Assembly (NCBI RefSeq): GCF_900115305.1
Contig: NZ_FOVW01000006.1
Span: forward strand, 186,001-250,000
DNA length: 64,000 bases
Direction: 5' to 3'
Source: Algoriphagus ornithinivorans
Lineage (GTDB): Bacteria > Bacteroidota > Bacteroidia > Cytophagales > Cyclobacteriaceae
Below, in pieces: positions 43,000 through 52,116 of this stretch (positions are counted from its first letter, which is position 1; the number at the start of each line of letters is the position of its first letter). Made by a program: the position numbers and the translations under genes. The notes under the pieces were generated by a model. The model saw only the letters and a program-made list of their open reading frames with translations. It was not told where the DNA came from and did no database searches.

Positions 43000-43010
43000 A
43001 GTCTGGTCAT

Positions 43011-43034
43011 AAAAAAAGAGGCGATTGCCTCTTT
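43011..43034 (-). terminator. Rho-independent terminator after xylA
   Basis: On the minus strand, AAAGAGGC and GCCTCTTT (43027-43034 and 43015-43022) pair across a 4-base loop, followed by a T run (plus-strand A tract at 43011-43017). It sits four bases after the xylA stop, so transcription of the esterase needs read-through or its own promoter. Confidence 0.85.
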
Positions 43035-43037
43035 AAT

Positions 43038-44351
43038 TTAAATAAAACGATTCAATAAATTCTCATAGTATTCCTGCTTACCACTGATTTGGGTTGGCTC
43101 TCCTACTTGAGCAGCATAGTTTCGTAAATCTTCTAGGCCTAATTTACCTTGCTCAAAATCTTTCCCTTTGCCTGAATCGAAGCTGGAATATCTCTGAGCT
43201 CTTCTTTCTAGGTAATCTGATTTTTCCAGGATGTCCTGTGCAATCATCATACTTCTGGCAAAAGCATCCATGCTTCCAATATGTGCAAGGAATAAATCAT
43301 CCATATCCGTCGAGTTCCTACGAATTTTAGCATCAAAATTCACTCCTCCGCCTTGAAGACCGCCTGAAGTCAACAATACTAACATGGCCTCAGTCAATTC
43401 CTGCAGATTCAAGGCAAATTGATCAGTATCCCAACCATTTTGATAATCTCCTCGATTGGCGTCTATACTTCCAAGCATACCAGCATCAGCTGCTACTTGC
43501 AATTCATGCTGAAAAGTATGTCCAGCCAAGGTAGCATGGTTTACTTCGATGTTTAACTTAAAATCTTTGTCCAAGCCAAAATGCCTCAGGAAGCCGATAA
43601 CAGTTGCTGAATCGTAATCATATTGATGCTTAGTTGGCTCCATCGGCTTGGGCTCTATAAAGAAAGTCCCTTTGAAACCATTTTTTCTTGCATAATCTCT
43701 AGCCATGCCAAGGAATTGAGCTAAGTGCTCAGTTTCCCTTTTCATGTCAGTATTCAACAAAGACATATATCCTTCTCGTCCTCCCCAGAAAACATAATTT
43801 TCACCACCTAACTTAATGGTAGCGTCAATCGCATTTTTCACTTGGGTTCCTGCCCATGCCACTACATCAAAATTTGGATTAGTCGAGGCTCCATTCATGT
43901 AGCGAGGATTGCTAAATACATTAGCCGTCCCCCAAAGTAATTTTACCCCTGTTTCTTTTTGCTTTTGAAGTGCATAGTCAGAAATGATCTCCATGCGTTT
44001 TTCATATTCTGCCAAAGAGTTTCCTTCATCAATCAGATCGATATCATGAAAACAATAATAAGGAGCTCCAATTTTGGTGATAAATTCAAAGGCAGCATCC
44101 ATTTTATCTTTTGCTCTTTGGATTGGATCAGGATTCGCATCCCAAGGATGGCTGATTGTTCCAGGACCAAATGGATCTCCACCTGTTCCGCAGAAGGAAT
44201 GCCAATAAGCTATAGCAAATTTGAAATGCTCCTTCATCGTTTTTCCACCAATCATTCGATTAGGATCATAATAACGGAAGGCCAATGGGTTGTCGCTTTC
44301 TTTTCCTTCGTAGGAAATTTTGTCAATCCCTTTAAAATAGGTTTTCGTCAT
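43038..44351 (-). CDS. xylA: Xylose isomerase
   Basis: Converts D-xylose to D-xylulose. The 437-residue length marks the class II form. Metal and substrate residues are visible: His102 and Asp105 (YCFHDIDL), Glu233 and Lys235 (FIEPKP), and [10 protein letters not shown] and [17 protein letters not shown] motifs. Last gene of an operon with xylB and a sugar symporter; the gene ends in a terminator. Confidence 0.97.
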   Translation of the reverse strand: MTKTYFKGIDKISYEGKESDNPLAFRYYDPNRMIGGKTMKEHFKFAIAYWHSFCGTGGDPFGPGTISHPWDANPDPIQRAKDKMDAAFEFITKIGAPYYCFHDIDLIDEGNSLAEYEKRMEIISDYALQKQKETGVKLLWGTANVFSNPRYMNGASTNPNFDVVAWAGTQVKNAIDATIKLGGENYVFWGGREGYMSLLNTDMKRETEHLAQFLGMARDYARKNGFKGTFFIEPKPMEPTKHQYDYDSATVIGFLRHFGLDKDFKLNIEVNHATLAGHTFQHELQVAADAGMLGSIDANRGDYQNGWDTDQFALNLQELTEAMLVLLTSGGLQGGGVNFDAKIRRNSTDMDDLFLAHIGSMDAFARSMMIAQDILEKSDYLERRAQRYSSFDSGKGKDFEQGKLGLEDLRNYAAQVGEPTQISGKQEYYENLLNRFI

Positions 44352-44381
44352 AATAGGTTTATTTAGGTTTGTCTTCAGTAA

Positions 44382-45884
44382 TTATAAGGCCATTTTTTGG
44401 ATTCCCTCCAGGCACTTATTCCAACGGGAATAAACTTCCTCATATGGTTCTATAAAATTCTCATTAGGCTCGAAAGTCTCAAGTAGTTGCAGTCCTTGAA
44501 AAGCTTCGGTTTCAGATCCATAAACACCAGCTCCTATTCCGGCTCCTCTAGCAGCTCCCTGAGCCCCATCGGTATCATACAGCTCCAAGCTGACCTGATT
44601 CATGTGAATAAAAGCTTGCCTAAATACAGGGCTTAAGAACATGTTTGCTTTACCAGCTTTGACTGTCTTAAGGTTCAGTCCCATATCTTTCATGATTCTA
44701 AATCCGAAAGTCAAAGCTGAAACTATGCCCTCTTGGGCTGCTCTCATTAAGTGCCTTTTATCGTGTTTCAGTAAATCAAGACCAAGCAGATGTGCTCCCA
44801 GTTGCTGATTCTGTAGAATTCTTTCAGCTCCATTTCCGAAAGGGATAAAAGTCAATCCACCAGCCCCAATTCCAGCAGAATGGGCAAATTGATTCATCTC
44901 TTCATAATCTATTTTGGAAGCTCCCATAGCCTTTTTCACCCAGCTATTTAAAATACCAGTTCCATTGACACATAAAAGAACGCCGTATGAAGGCTTTTTT
45001 TCTGTATGATTCACATGGACGAAAGTATTTACCCGTGATTTTGGGTCATATAAAGGTGTATCGCATACCCCGTATACGGTACCGGAAGTCCCTGCTGTAG
45101 TAGCCAACTCACCGGGCTTTAGAACCTGCAATGAGAATGCATTATTAGGCTGGTCACCCGCACGGTATGAAACAGGAACACCTTCTTCAATTCCTGTGAG
45201 TTGGGAGGCCTTGGAATTCACCTTCCCTTGCAATGAATAAGAAGGAACCACCTCTGGAATCCATGACTCAGCGATTTGGTAGTTTTTGAGTACCTGTTCA
45301 CTTATTCCATTTTTCTTGAAATCCCAGAAAATCCCTTCAGAAAGACCTGTTTCAGAAGTTAGAATTTCCCCAGTCAGCTTCATGGCGATAAAATCACCAG
45401 GCAGCATCATTTTGTGAATTTTTGCTGCCAACTCGGGTTGGTTTTCTATTACCCAGCGTAACTTGGATGCAGTAAAATTACCAGGAGAATTAAGCAAATT
45501 AGAAAGGCAATATTCCTCCCCTATTGTTTGAAAAGCTTTTTCTCCAATTGAAACAGCTCGGCTATCACACCAGATAATGGAGGATCGTAGGACGTTCTGG
45601 TCTTTATCAACCAAAACCAATCCATGCATTTGATAGGCAATTCCAATTCCTTGAAGCTCACCTTTTTTGACTTGAGCCTCCTTAATTACAAAGTTGCTAG
45701 CCTGCACCACATATTTCCACCACATTTCAGGATCTTGTTCTGCCCAACCTGATTCAGGTGAATCAATGGGCATTTCCTGGCTCGGGAAGGCCTTTGATAT
45801 TAAAGATTTCCCTGTATCGGCATCCAAAAGAGACGCTTTGACAGAAGAACTGCCTAAATCAAGTCCTAATAATAATTTTCTCAT
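44382..45884 (-). CDS. xylB: Xylulokinase
   Basis: Phosphorylates D-xylulose to xylulose 5-phosphate with ATP. The 500-residue FGGY-family protein has LLLGLDLGSSSVKASLLD at the N-terminus, the sugar-binding motif AYQMHG (83-88), IIWCDSRA, and the catalytic Asp244 in YRAGDQPNNAF. It lies between the symporter and xylA with short gaps on one strand. Confidence 0.96.
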   Translation of the reverse strand: MRKLLLGLDLGSSSVKASLLDADTGKSLISKAFPSQEMPIDSPESGWAEQDPEMWWKYVVQASNFVIKEAQVKKGELQGIGIAYQMHGLVLVDKDQNVLRSSIIWCDSRAVSIGEKAFQTIGEEYCLSNLLNSPGNFTASKLRWVIENQPELAAKIHKMMLPGDFIAMKLTGEILTSETGLSEGIFWDFKKNGISEQVLKNYQIAESWIPEVVPSYSLQGKVNSKASQLTGIEEGVPVSYRAGDQPNNAFSLQVLKPGELATTAGTSGTVYGVCDTPLYDPKSRVNTFVHVNHTEKKPSYGVLLCVNGTGILNSWVKKAMGASKIDYEEMNQFAHSAGIGAGGLTFIPFGNGAERILQNQQLGAHLLGLDLLKHDKRHLMRAAQEGIVSALTFGFRIMKDMGLNLKTVKAGKANMFLSPVFRQAFIHMNQVSLELYDTDGAQGAARGAGIGAGVYGSETEAFQGLQLLETFEPNENFIEPYEEVYSRWNKCLEGIQKMAL

Positions 45885-45887
45885 CTC

Positions 45888-47531
45888 TTACCAGAATACT
45901 ATGTAAAGAGCGGCAATAATTCCAGAAATGATGAATGCCCCAATTTTGAAGCCTGGGCTTGTCTTGAACAATGCCTTATTGATTTCAATGCTGTTTGGAT
46001 GATCTTTTCCTTTTCCTTCCACCAAACTGATAATAATCATCAAGGCAGCAAGTATCAAAAATACCACACCCATTCTATCGATGAACGGTAAAGCAGGGAA
46101 CACTACTTTCAAAACTATGGATAGTGGGATACTTAATCCTGCGCCCACTAAGGCTGCATTGGAAGTGGTTTTTTTCCAGAAAACTCCGAAGAAGAAAATA
46201 GCGAAAACTCCCGGACTGATAAATCCGGTATATTCCTGAATGAACTGGAATGCCTGATCCAATTGACCCAATGCTGGAGCTACCAATGCAGCGATAAAGA
46301 ATGCTACACCTGCCGTAATCCTTCCTACAGAAACCTGCTTGGACTCAGATGCATTTTGACCAAAGTACTTCTTGTAGATATCCATGGTGAAAATAGTAGA
46401 TGTACTATTTGCCATAGATGCCAATGATGACACAATTGCAGCAGTCAAGGCAGCAAAGGCCAAGCCCTTTAGACCCACTGGGAGTAATTGTAATAAAGTA
46501 GGGTAAGCTCTATCTGATTTGATCAAGCCAGTACCAGGATCTTTCATGGATTCTATGAATGTCGCATCCAGACCATTATTGACAATTACCAAGGCTGCAA
46601 TTCCAGGGATCACCACGATCAATGGCATCAATAATTTCAAGAAACCTGCGAAAATCATCCCCTTTTGAGCTTCATCCAAACTTTTTGCGGCCAATGCTCT
46701 TTGGGTAATGTATTGGTTAAAACCCCAGTAACTTAAATTGGTAATCCACATACCGCCAACCAAGACTGAAATTCCCGGAAGGTCAAGATAAGCATCTCTT
46801 GTTCCGCCCTGACCATCAGGAATCATCATTTCACCTTTCGATAAAATCATAGAAAAATGTCCAGGAACCTCTTTTCTTAATAAGCCAATGCCTTCCCAAG
46901 CATCTCCTCCGCCTACCATTTGAAGCGCGATATAGGTAGTAGCCAAGCCACCCACAATCAAGAATACCACTTGTACTACATCTGTCCAAGCAACTGCTTT
47001 TAATCCTCCGTAAATGGAGTAAATCATCGCAAACAAAGCCAGACCTATAATTCCGTAAACCAAAGGAACATTCAGAATGGTATTTAAGCTTAGTGCGCCT
47101 AGATATAAAACTGAGGTAAGATTGACAAAAACATACAATAAAAGCCAGAAAATGGCCATGGTAGTACGCACTCTGGTATCATATCTATCCAGCAAGAATC
47201 CTGGCATGGTGTAAATACCTTTCTTGATATAAACTGGCAAAAAGAATATCGCTACGACTAAGAGAGTCGCTGCTGCCATCCACTCATAAGTAGAAATGGC
47301 AAGACCAAGGGCAAAGCCTGATCCAGACATCCCTATAAATTGTTCCGCGGAAATATTGGAAGCAATCAAAGAAGCTCCAACTGCCCACCAAGGGAGTGCT
47401 TTAGAAGCAAGAAAGTAATCAGAGGAGTTTTTTACGTGACCTTTTTTTTCTTGAGAAACAAAAAGCCCCATTCCGATAATCAATAGACAGTATCCTATAA
47501 ATACCGCCAGGTCTAAGGGTTCTAAGAGCAT
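45888..47531 (-). CDS. Sodium/sugar cotransporter (SGLT-like SSS family)
   Basis: A 547-residue inner-membrane carrier of about 14 helices. Typical SGLT segments are ASLIASNISAEQFIGMSGSGFALG near residue 60, the SIYGGLKAVAWTDVVQ motif, and WITNLSYWGFNQYITQRALA. It most likely imports D-xylose with sodium, judged by the two genes that follow (xylB, three bases on, then xylA). Galactose or glucose transport is the alternative. Confidence 0.92.
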   Translation of the reverse strand: MLLEPLDLAVFIGYCLLIIGMGLFVSQEKKGHVKNSSDYFLASKALPWWAVGASLIASNISAEQFIGMSGSGFALGLAISTYEWMAAATLLVVAIFFLPVYIKKGIYTMPGFLLDRYDTRVRTTMAIFWLLLYVFVNLTSVLYLGALSLNTILNVPLVYGIIGLALFAMIYSIYGGLKAVAWTDVVQVVFLIVGGLATTYIALQMVGGGDAWEGIGLLRKEVPGHFSMILSKGEMMIPDGQGGTRDAYLDLPGISVLVGGMWITNLSYWGFNQYITQRALAAKSLDEAQKGMIFAGFLKLLMPLIVVIPGIAALVIVNNGLDATFIESMKDPGTGLIKSDRAYPTLLQLLPVGLKGLAFAALTAAIVSSLASMANSTSTIFTMDIYKKYFGQNASESKQVSVGRITAGVAFFIAALVAPALGQLDQAFQFIQEYTGFISPGVFAIFFFGVFWKKTTSNAALVGAGLSIPLSIVLKVVFPALPFIDRMGVVFLILAALMIIISLVEGKGKDHPNSIEINKALFKTSPGFKIGAFIISGIIAALYIVFW

Positions 47532-47657
47532 AATTTAAATAGGTTGGGTTTTATGGTTAATTCCTTTAATACAAAAAGGTGTTTGGTTTGATTAAAGCGA
47601 TAAATATAAGATTTTAGAAGAAAGGTCTTCATTTTATTCTTTCATTTTAAGCAAGAA

Positions 47658-48467
47658 TCATAAAATGTTTTCTAGAAAATCAGGAAGATTTGGATCAAAT
47701 TTTTGATTTTCAATTTGATGGATCATACTGATACCCGTGACATTGCTAACCCAAACCAAATCAGCATTCAATAAGTCAGTCTGTCCAAACTCTCCCTCAT
47801 TTACTTCAAATCCCATTTGAGCTAATTTTTCAATTAAAACTCTCCTTCCCACACCATCAATACAACCCGTAGATAGAGATGGCGTAAAGATCCTTCCATC
47901 TTTCATCCAAAAAATATTAGAAGCACTCCCTTCTGAAATACTCCCTTGATTATCCATTAAAATCAATTCATCCAGGCCCTTTTTCACCTTTTCTTGATTG
48001 GCAAGGACATAGGGAAGCGCTGAAATTGTTTTAAGTGAGGAAAAAGCATTTCCAACCAAAAATATACTATCAGAAAAACCAGCAATTTCTTTCAACTTCG
48101 GTGCTGCATGAAAAGACTGAAAGTGAAGCACTTGGGACACAAAATTACTCTCAGGGCTATATTTTCCCAGCCCCTCTCGATAAACAGTCCACCTTATTCT
48201 AAGCGGTTTTCCACTTCCGTAAAAATCCGCTAAATGTGTAATTTCTGTTGCCGGAATTTTAAAATCTTCAAATCCTAGTAAAGTCAAGCCGGATGAAAGC
48301 CTTTCGCAATGGTAATCCCAAAACCTGATTTGCTCTCCATCATAGACCATTGTTTCAAAAAGACCATCTCCAAAATACATGGCTCGATTGGGAATCCTTC
48401 CCATGGGATCGGATAGCCATGTCTCAGAATCGGAAGATTTATAAAGAACTGTTTCAAAATCGCTCAT
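47658..48467 (-). CDS. Class IV aminotransferase (4-amino-4-deoxychorismate lyase-like)
   Basis: A 269-residue pyridoxal-phosphate enzyme. The Schiff-base Lys is Lys146 in SSLKTISALPYVLA; GDGLFETMVYD and SISEGSASNIFW are the family motifs. The size and composition fit aminodeoxychorismate lyase (PabC), needed for folate, better than branched-chain aminotransferase, but the distinction cannot be made by eye. It is divergent from the sdaAB gene. Confidence 0.82.
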   Translation of the reverse strand: MSDFETVLYKSSDSETWLSDPMGRIPNRAMYFGDGLFETMVYDGEQIRFWDYHCERLSSGLTLLGFEDFKIPATEITHLADFYGSGKPLRIRWTVYREGLGKYSPESNFVSQVLHFQSFHAAPKLKEIAGFSDSIFLVGNAFSSLKTISALPYVLANQEKVKKGLDELILMDNQGSISEGSASNIFWMKDGRIFTPSLSTGCIDGVGRRVLIEKLAQMGFEVNEGEFGQTDLLNADLVWVSNVTGISMIHQIENQKFDPNLPDFLENIL

Positions 48468-48592
48468 AGCCTTGTACGTAATCGGACATTATTCTAAACT
48501 GTCTATTTAGAATGGAGTTAAATTTTAAGAATTGAGAAATAATATGCCTCTAAAATGGCCATTAATTGGCAATTTTAGGCGATAGTTACAAA

Positions 48593-48600
48593 TAGATTTG
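48593..48600 (+). promoter_or_regulatory. TAnnTTTG promoter element upstream of the serine dehydratase gene
   Basis: TAGATTTG matches the Bacteroidetes -7 consensus exactly, 31 bases before the ATG. No exact TTTG was found at the expected upstream distance (an AATTTTA run is nearby), so the call is tentative. Confidence 0.4.
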
Positions 48601-48631
48601 ACTTTAGCACCAAAATTGGATATTTCGGGCA

Positions 48632-49309
48632 ATGGCTGGAAAAAGTAGCATTTTTGATATGATAGGACCTGTAATGATTGGACCATCTTCATCCCACACG
48701 GCAGGAGTTGTAAGGATTGCAAGAGCTGCCATTAGAGTTCTTGGCTCCAAGCCAGATCAAGCGCAAGTGGTGTTTTATAATTCATTTGCCAGAACCTATG
48801 AAGGTCATGGCAGTGATAGAGCCATCATTGGAGGACTAATGGACTTTAAAACCGATGATGAGAGAATAAAGGATGCCTTAAAAATTGCAGAGGAAACAGA
48901 TTTTAAATACCAGTTTAAATCGATCGGTAATTCATCTGTTCATCACCCTAATACGATTAAACTCCTTTTAACTAAAGGAGAAAAGAAAGTTGAAGTAGTT
49001 GGAGAAAGTTTAGGAGGAGGCGTGATTAATATTGCTGAGGTGGATGGTTTTGTTGCCAATTTCTCTGCTCAGATGCATACATTAATCATCAAAGCGCAAG
49101 ATGTATCAGGAGCTATTGCTTTCATCTCTTCGGTTATAGCTCAGGAAAAAGCTAATATTGCTACTATGTCAGTGTCGAGAAAAGGCAAAAACGACCTGGC
49201 CTGCCATGTAATTGAAATGGATTCCGGAATCAACCCAATCACTATCGAATACCTGAAATCACTCCCCTGGATAAAAGAATTAATTTACATACCAGATATT
49301 GACCTTTAA
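48632..49309 (+). CDS. sdaAB: L-serine dehydratase, iron-sulfur-dependent, beta subunit
   Basis: Beta subunit of a two-subunit L-serine ammonia-lyase, releasing pyruvate and ammonia. It has 225 residues: an N-terminal domain with SIFDMIGPVMIGPSSSHTAG and FARTYEGHGSDRAI, and a C-terminal ACT domain (IKAQDVSGAIAFISSVIAQEKANIATMSVSR). The alpha subunit with the 4Fe-4S site is not next to it. The gene is followed 8 bases on by a TolC-family gene in the same direction. Confidence 0.95.
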   Translation: MAGKSSIFDMIGPVMIGPSSSHTAGVVRIARAAIRVLGSKPDQAQVVFYNSFARTYEGHGSDRAIIGGLMDFKTDDERIKDALKIAEETDFKYQFKSIGNSSVHHPNTIKLLLTKGEKKVEVVGESLGGGVINIAEVDGFVANFSAQMHTLIIKAQDVSGAIAFISSVIAQEKANIATMSVSRKGKNDLACHVIEMDSGINPITIEYLKSLPWIKELIYIPDIDL

Positions 49310-49317
49310 CTCACCAC

Positions 49318-50661
49318 ATGAAAAAGTTTATACTTAGTATTATTTGGGTTATTGGTTGTTATTTTTCTGCAATGAGCCAAGATGTCTCCGGAGCCTATGA
49401 TCTGGAAACAGCTGTTCAAATTGCTTTAGAGAACAACCTCTCCCTCAAAAGATCAGAACTGAACCAACTCAGCAATGAAGCTACCCTTCTTCAAAACAAA
49501 GGAAGTAGATATCCTTCATTCCAGACAGGCGCTAGCTCAGGATATAGATGGGGTAGATCCATCAACCCAGTTACAAACCTCTTTGAAACCCAAAGGATTG
49601 GAAACATCAACCTATTTGCCAACTCCAATGTCAGTATTTTTGCTGGAGGAAGAATCAACAGCTCAATCAATCAGGCACAAGCTGACATCGAGGCGGGTTT
49701 GTACAATATTGAAGCAACCAAAAATGATATCACCCTGAATGTGATCAATTTGTTTGTCAATGTTGTCTTCAACAGAGAACAAGTGAATATTGCTGAAAAT
49801 CAATTAAAAACAACTAAGGATCAGCTGGCAAGAACCACTCGTTTGGTAGAGGCTGGTTCTCTTCCCCTTTCAGATCAATTGGACCTACAAGCTCAAAATG
49901 CTACTAATGAACTGGAAGTAATCAATGCAAAAAATTCGCTTAGGATAGCAAAGTTAAATCTGGCTCAAGCGATGCAAATTCCTTTCACGGATGAATTTGA
50001 AGTTATTGAACCTAAATTCGAAATTAACGAGTCTCTAATGGCAACTGAAAATCCTTCTCAGATTTATGAAAGTGCCTTAGCAATCATGCCAGAATTAAAA
50101 GCAGCTGAGAAAAATATTGAAAGTGCAGAATATGGAGTAAAAGCAGCAAGAGGAGCTTTTTTACCAACCTTAGGCATTGGAGCCAATGTTTTCTCTAACT
50201 ATGTGGACAGAGGAATCCCTGGGAGAGAGCCCGATGCATTTACCACTCAGATAGAAAACAACCTTTCTCAGTCTGTGAATTTGCAATTGAACATTCCCAT
50301 CTTTTCTCAATTAAGTAATAAAGCATCTCTTCAGCGAGCTAGAGTTCAGAGGCAACTTGCTGAAGTAACTGAAATAGAAGTTAAAAATCAATTGAGACAG
50401 GATATTGAATCAGCATACACTTCAGCTTTGGCGGCTCAGCAATCCTACTCTGCTTCTGTGACTAGAGTGAAAAGCTTGGAGGAATCATTTAGAATAGCAC
50501 AGCAAAGATTTGATCTAGGCGCTATAAATTCAGTTGATTTTCAAGTGGCTCAAGCCAATTACTTCAATGCTCAGGCAGATTTATTGAACGCTAAATACAC
50601 CTATATTTTCAGAGTAAAAGTCCTTGATTTCTATCTAGGAAACCCTATCAACCTTAACTAA
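49318..50661 (+). CDS. tolC: TolC-family outer-membrane efflux protein
   Basis: A 447-residue outer-membrane efflux channel protein with a signal peptide ending in AMSQ. The two repeats of the family are seen: an N-terminal DLETAVQIALENNLSLKR half, and QIYESALAIMPELKAAEKNIES in the second. The long helical segments form the periplasmic barrel. It is three bases before the membrane-fusion protein gene, so the pair probably builds one export channel. Confidence 0.92.
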   Translation: MKKFILSIIWVIGCYFSAMSQDVSGAYDLETAVQIALENNLSLKRSELNQLSNEATLLQNKGSRYPSFQTGASSGYRWGRSINPVTNLFETQRIGNINLFANSNVSIFAGGRINSSINQAQADIEAGLYNIEATKNDITLNVINLFVNVVFNREQVNIAENQLKTTKDQLARTTRLVEAGSLPLSDQLDLQAQNATNELEVINAKNSLRIAKLNLAQAMQIPFTDEFEVIEPKFEINESLMATENPSQIYESALAIMPELKAAEKNIESAEYGVKAARGAFLPTLGIGANVFSNYVDRGIPGREPDAFTTQIENNLSQSVNLQLNIPIFSQLSNKASLQRARVQRQLAEVTEIEVKNQLRQDIESAYTSALAAQQSYSASVTRVKSLEESFRIAQQRFDLGAINSVDFQVAQANYFNAQADLLNAKYTYIFRVKVLDFYLGNPINLN

Positions 50662-50664
50662 GCC

Positions 50665-51975
50665 ATGGCTAATAAAAAATCAAATAAACTCCTTTACTAC
50701 CTACTTGGAATAGTAGGTGTCATCATCGTTTTTGCAATCATCGGCCGTGCGGCAGGATGGATTGGTGGGGAAAAAGTCACCAATGTAGAAGTAGCTACCG
50801 TTGGAAAAAATTCCATCATTGAGAAGGTAAGTGCCTCCGGAGAAATCCAGCCGGAAATTGAAGTAAACCTTAGCCCGGATGTTGCCGGTGAAATAATTGA
50901 ACTTAATGTCGCTGAAGGTGATTCTGTAGAAATCGGTAAACTTCTAGTAAAAATCAGACCTGATAATTTTGTTTCAGCTTTAGATAGAAGCCGTGCAAAC
51001 TTGAACCAGCAATTAGCCAATTTGGCACAGGCCAAAGCAAGTCTTCAGAGAGCAGAAGCTCAGTACACCAGAAGTGAACTGGAATACAACAGACAAAAGA
51101 AACTCTATGAGCAAAAGGCCATCTCAGACTCTGAATTTGAGCAGGCTCAAGCGAATTATATCACAGCGCAAAAAGACTTAGAAGCAGCAAAGCAAAGCGT
51201 AGTGGCTGCAGAATTTGTTGTAAAAAGTTCTCAAGCTACTGTAAACGAAGCGGCTGAAAATTTACGATTAACCAACGTTTATTCCCCGGTGAGCGGAATT
51301 GTATCCAATCTTTTGGTAGAAAAAGGTGAGCGTGTTGTTGGAACTCAGCAAATGGCAGGTACTGAAATGCTAACCATAGCTGACCTGTCCAGAATGGAAG
51401 TAAGAGTAGATGTAAATGAGAATGATATTGTCCGATTGAGCAAAGGCGATACAACCATTATTGAAGTAGATGCCTATTCCTTCTCAGGAAAAAAATTCAA
51501 AGGAATCGTGACTAGCATCGCAAATACAGCAAATACAAAACCTTCAGCAGACGCAGTTACAGAATTCGAAGTAAAAATCAGAATTCTGAATAGCTCGTAT
51601 GCAGATTTGGTTGCAGCTGGAAACAAATATCCATTTAGACCTGGGATGACAGCCGCTGTGGAGATCATCACCAATCAAAAAGAAAACGTATTGTCTCTAC
51701 CACTTTCTGCAGTTACCACAAGAGAAGATCAATTGGACACTTTGGCGGACGGTTCTACCAAAATGCGTGAATTGGTATTTGTGATGCAAGATGGAGAGGC
51801 GAAAATGAAGGCAATCAAGACTGGTATTTCTGATTTCCAAAACATTGAGGTATTGGAAGGTTTACAGGAAGGAGATCAAGTCATTTCAGGTCCATATTTC
51901 GTAGTAAGCAAAGAACTGAAGGACGGTGATAAAGTAAGCAAGCAAGAAGGTCCGAAACCTGCTGCTAAAAAATAA
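50665..51975 (+). CDS. Efflux membrane-fusion protein, MacA/HlyD family
   Basis: A 436-residue periplasmic adaptor anchored by one membrane helix (residues ~10-28, LYYLLGIVGVIIVFAIIGR). The lipoyl half motifs, GEIQPEIEVNLSPDVAGEIIEL and VYSPVSGIVSNLLVEKGERV, flank a long helical hairpin (about residues 105-205), and MRELVFVMQDGEAKMK lies near the end. This style goes with MacB-type ABC exporters. No inner-membrane ATPase or permease gene is adjacent. Transcription ends at the terminator at 51995. Confidence 0.9.
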   Translation: MANKKSNKLLYYLLGIVGVIIVFAIIGRAAGWIGGEKVTNVEVATVGKNSIIEKVSASGEIQPEIEVNLSPDVAGEIIELNVAEGDSVEIGKLLVKIRPDNFVSALDRSRANLNQQLANLAQAKASLQRAEAQYTRSELEYNRQKKLYEQKAISDSEFEQAQANYITAQKDLEAAKQSVVAAEFVVKSSQATVNEAAENLRLTNVYSPVSGIVSNLLVEKGERVVGTQQMAGTEMLTIADLSRMEVRVDVNENDIVRLSKGDTTIIEVDAYSFSGKKFKGIVTSIANTANTKPSADAVTEFEVKIRILNSSYADLVAAGNKYPFRPGMTAAVEIITNQKENVLSLPLSAVTTREDQLDTLADGSTKMRELVFVMQDGEAKMKAIKTGISDFQNIEVLEGLQEGDQVISGPYFVVSKELKDGDKVSKQEGPKPAAKK

Positions 51976-51994
51976 CATCAGCACTTATTAATTG

Positions 51995-52023
51995 AAGCTC
52001 CGGTATTAATCGGAGCTTTTTTT
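51995..52023 (+). terminator. Rho-independent terminator after the membrane-fusion protein gene
   Basis: AAGCTCCG and CGGAGCTT pair across an 8-base loop, followed by an 8-T run. It closes the sdaAB-tolC-macA transcript and lies just before the malonyl-CoA synthetase gene, so that gene starts a new unit. Confidence 0.9.
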
Positions 52024-52116
52024 ATGCCTGATTTTTCCAATGGCGGAAGTTTAGGGTGTTTAAAGTTTCTTTCATCAGTAAAGTACTTCCTATATTGGAA
52101 AAAAGAATTTTCTCAA

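Noticed and set aside
52024..52116. An upstream start for the malonyl-CoA synthetase
   Set aside because: The ATG at 52024 lies within the T run of a terminator, and the added 31 residues do not resemble the family; the ATG at 52117 begins right at the conserved region.
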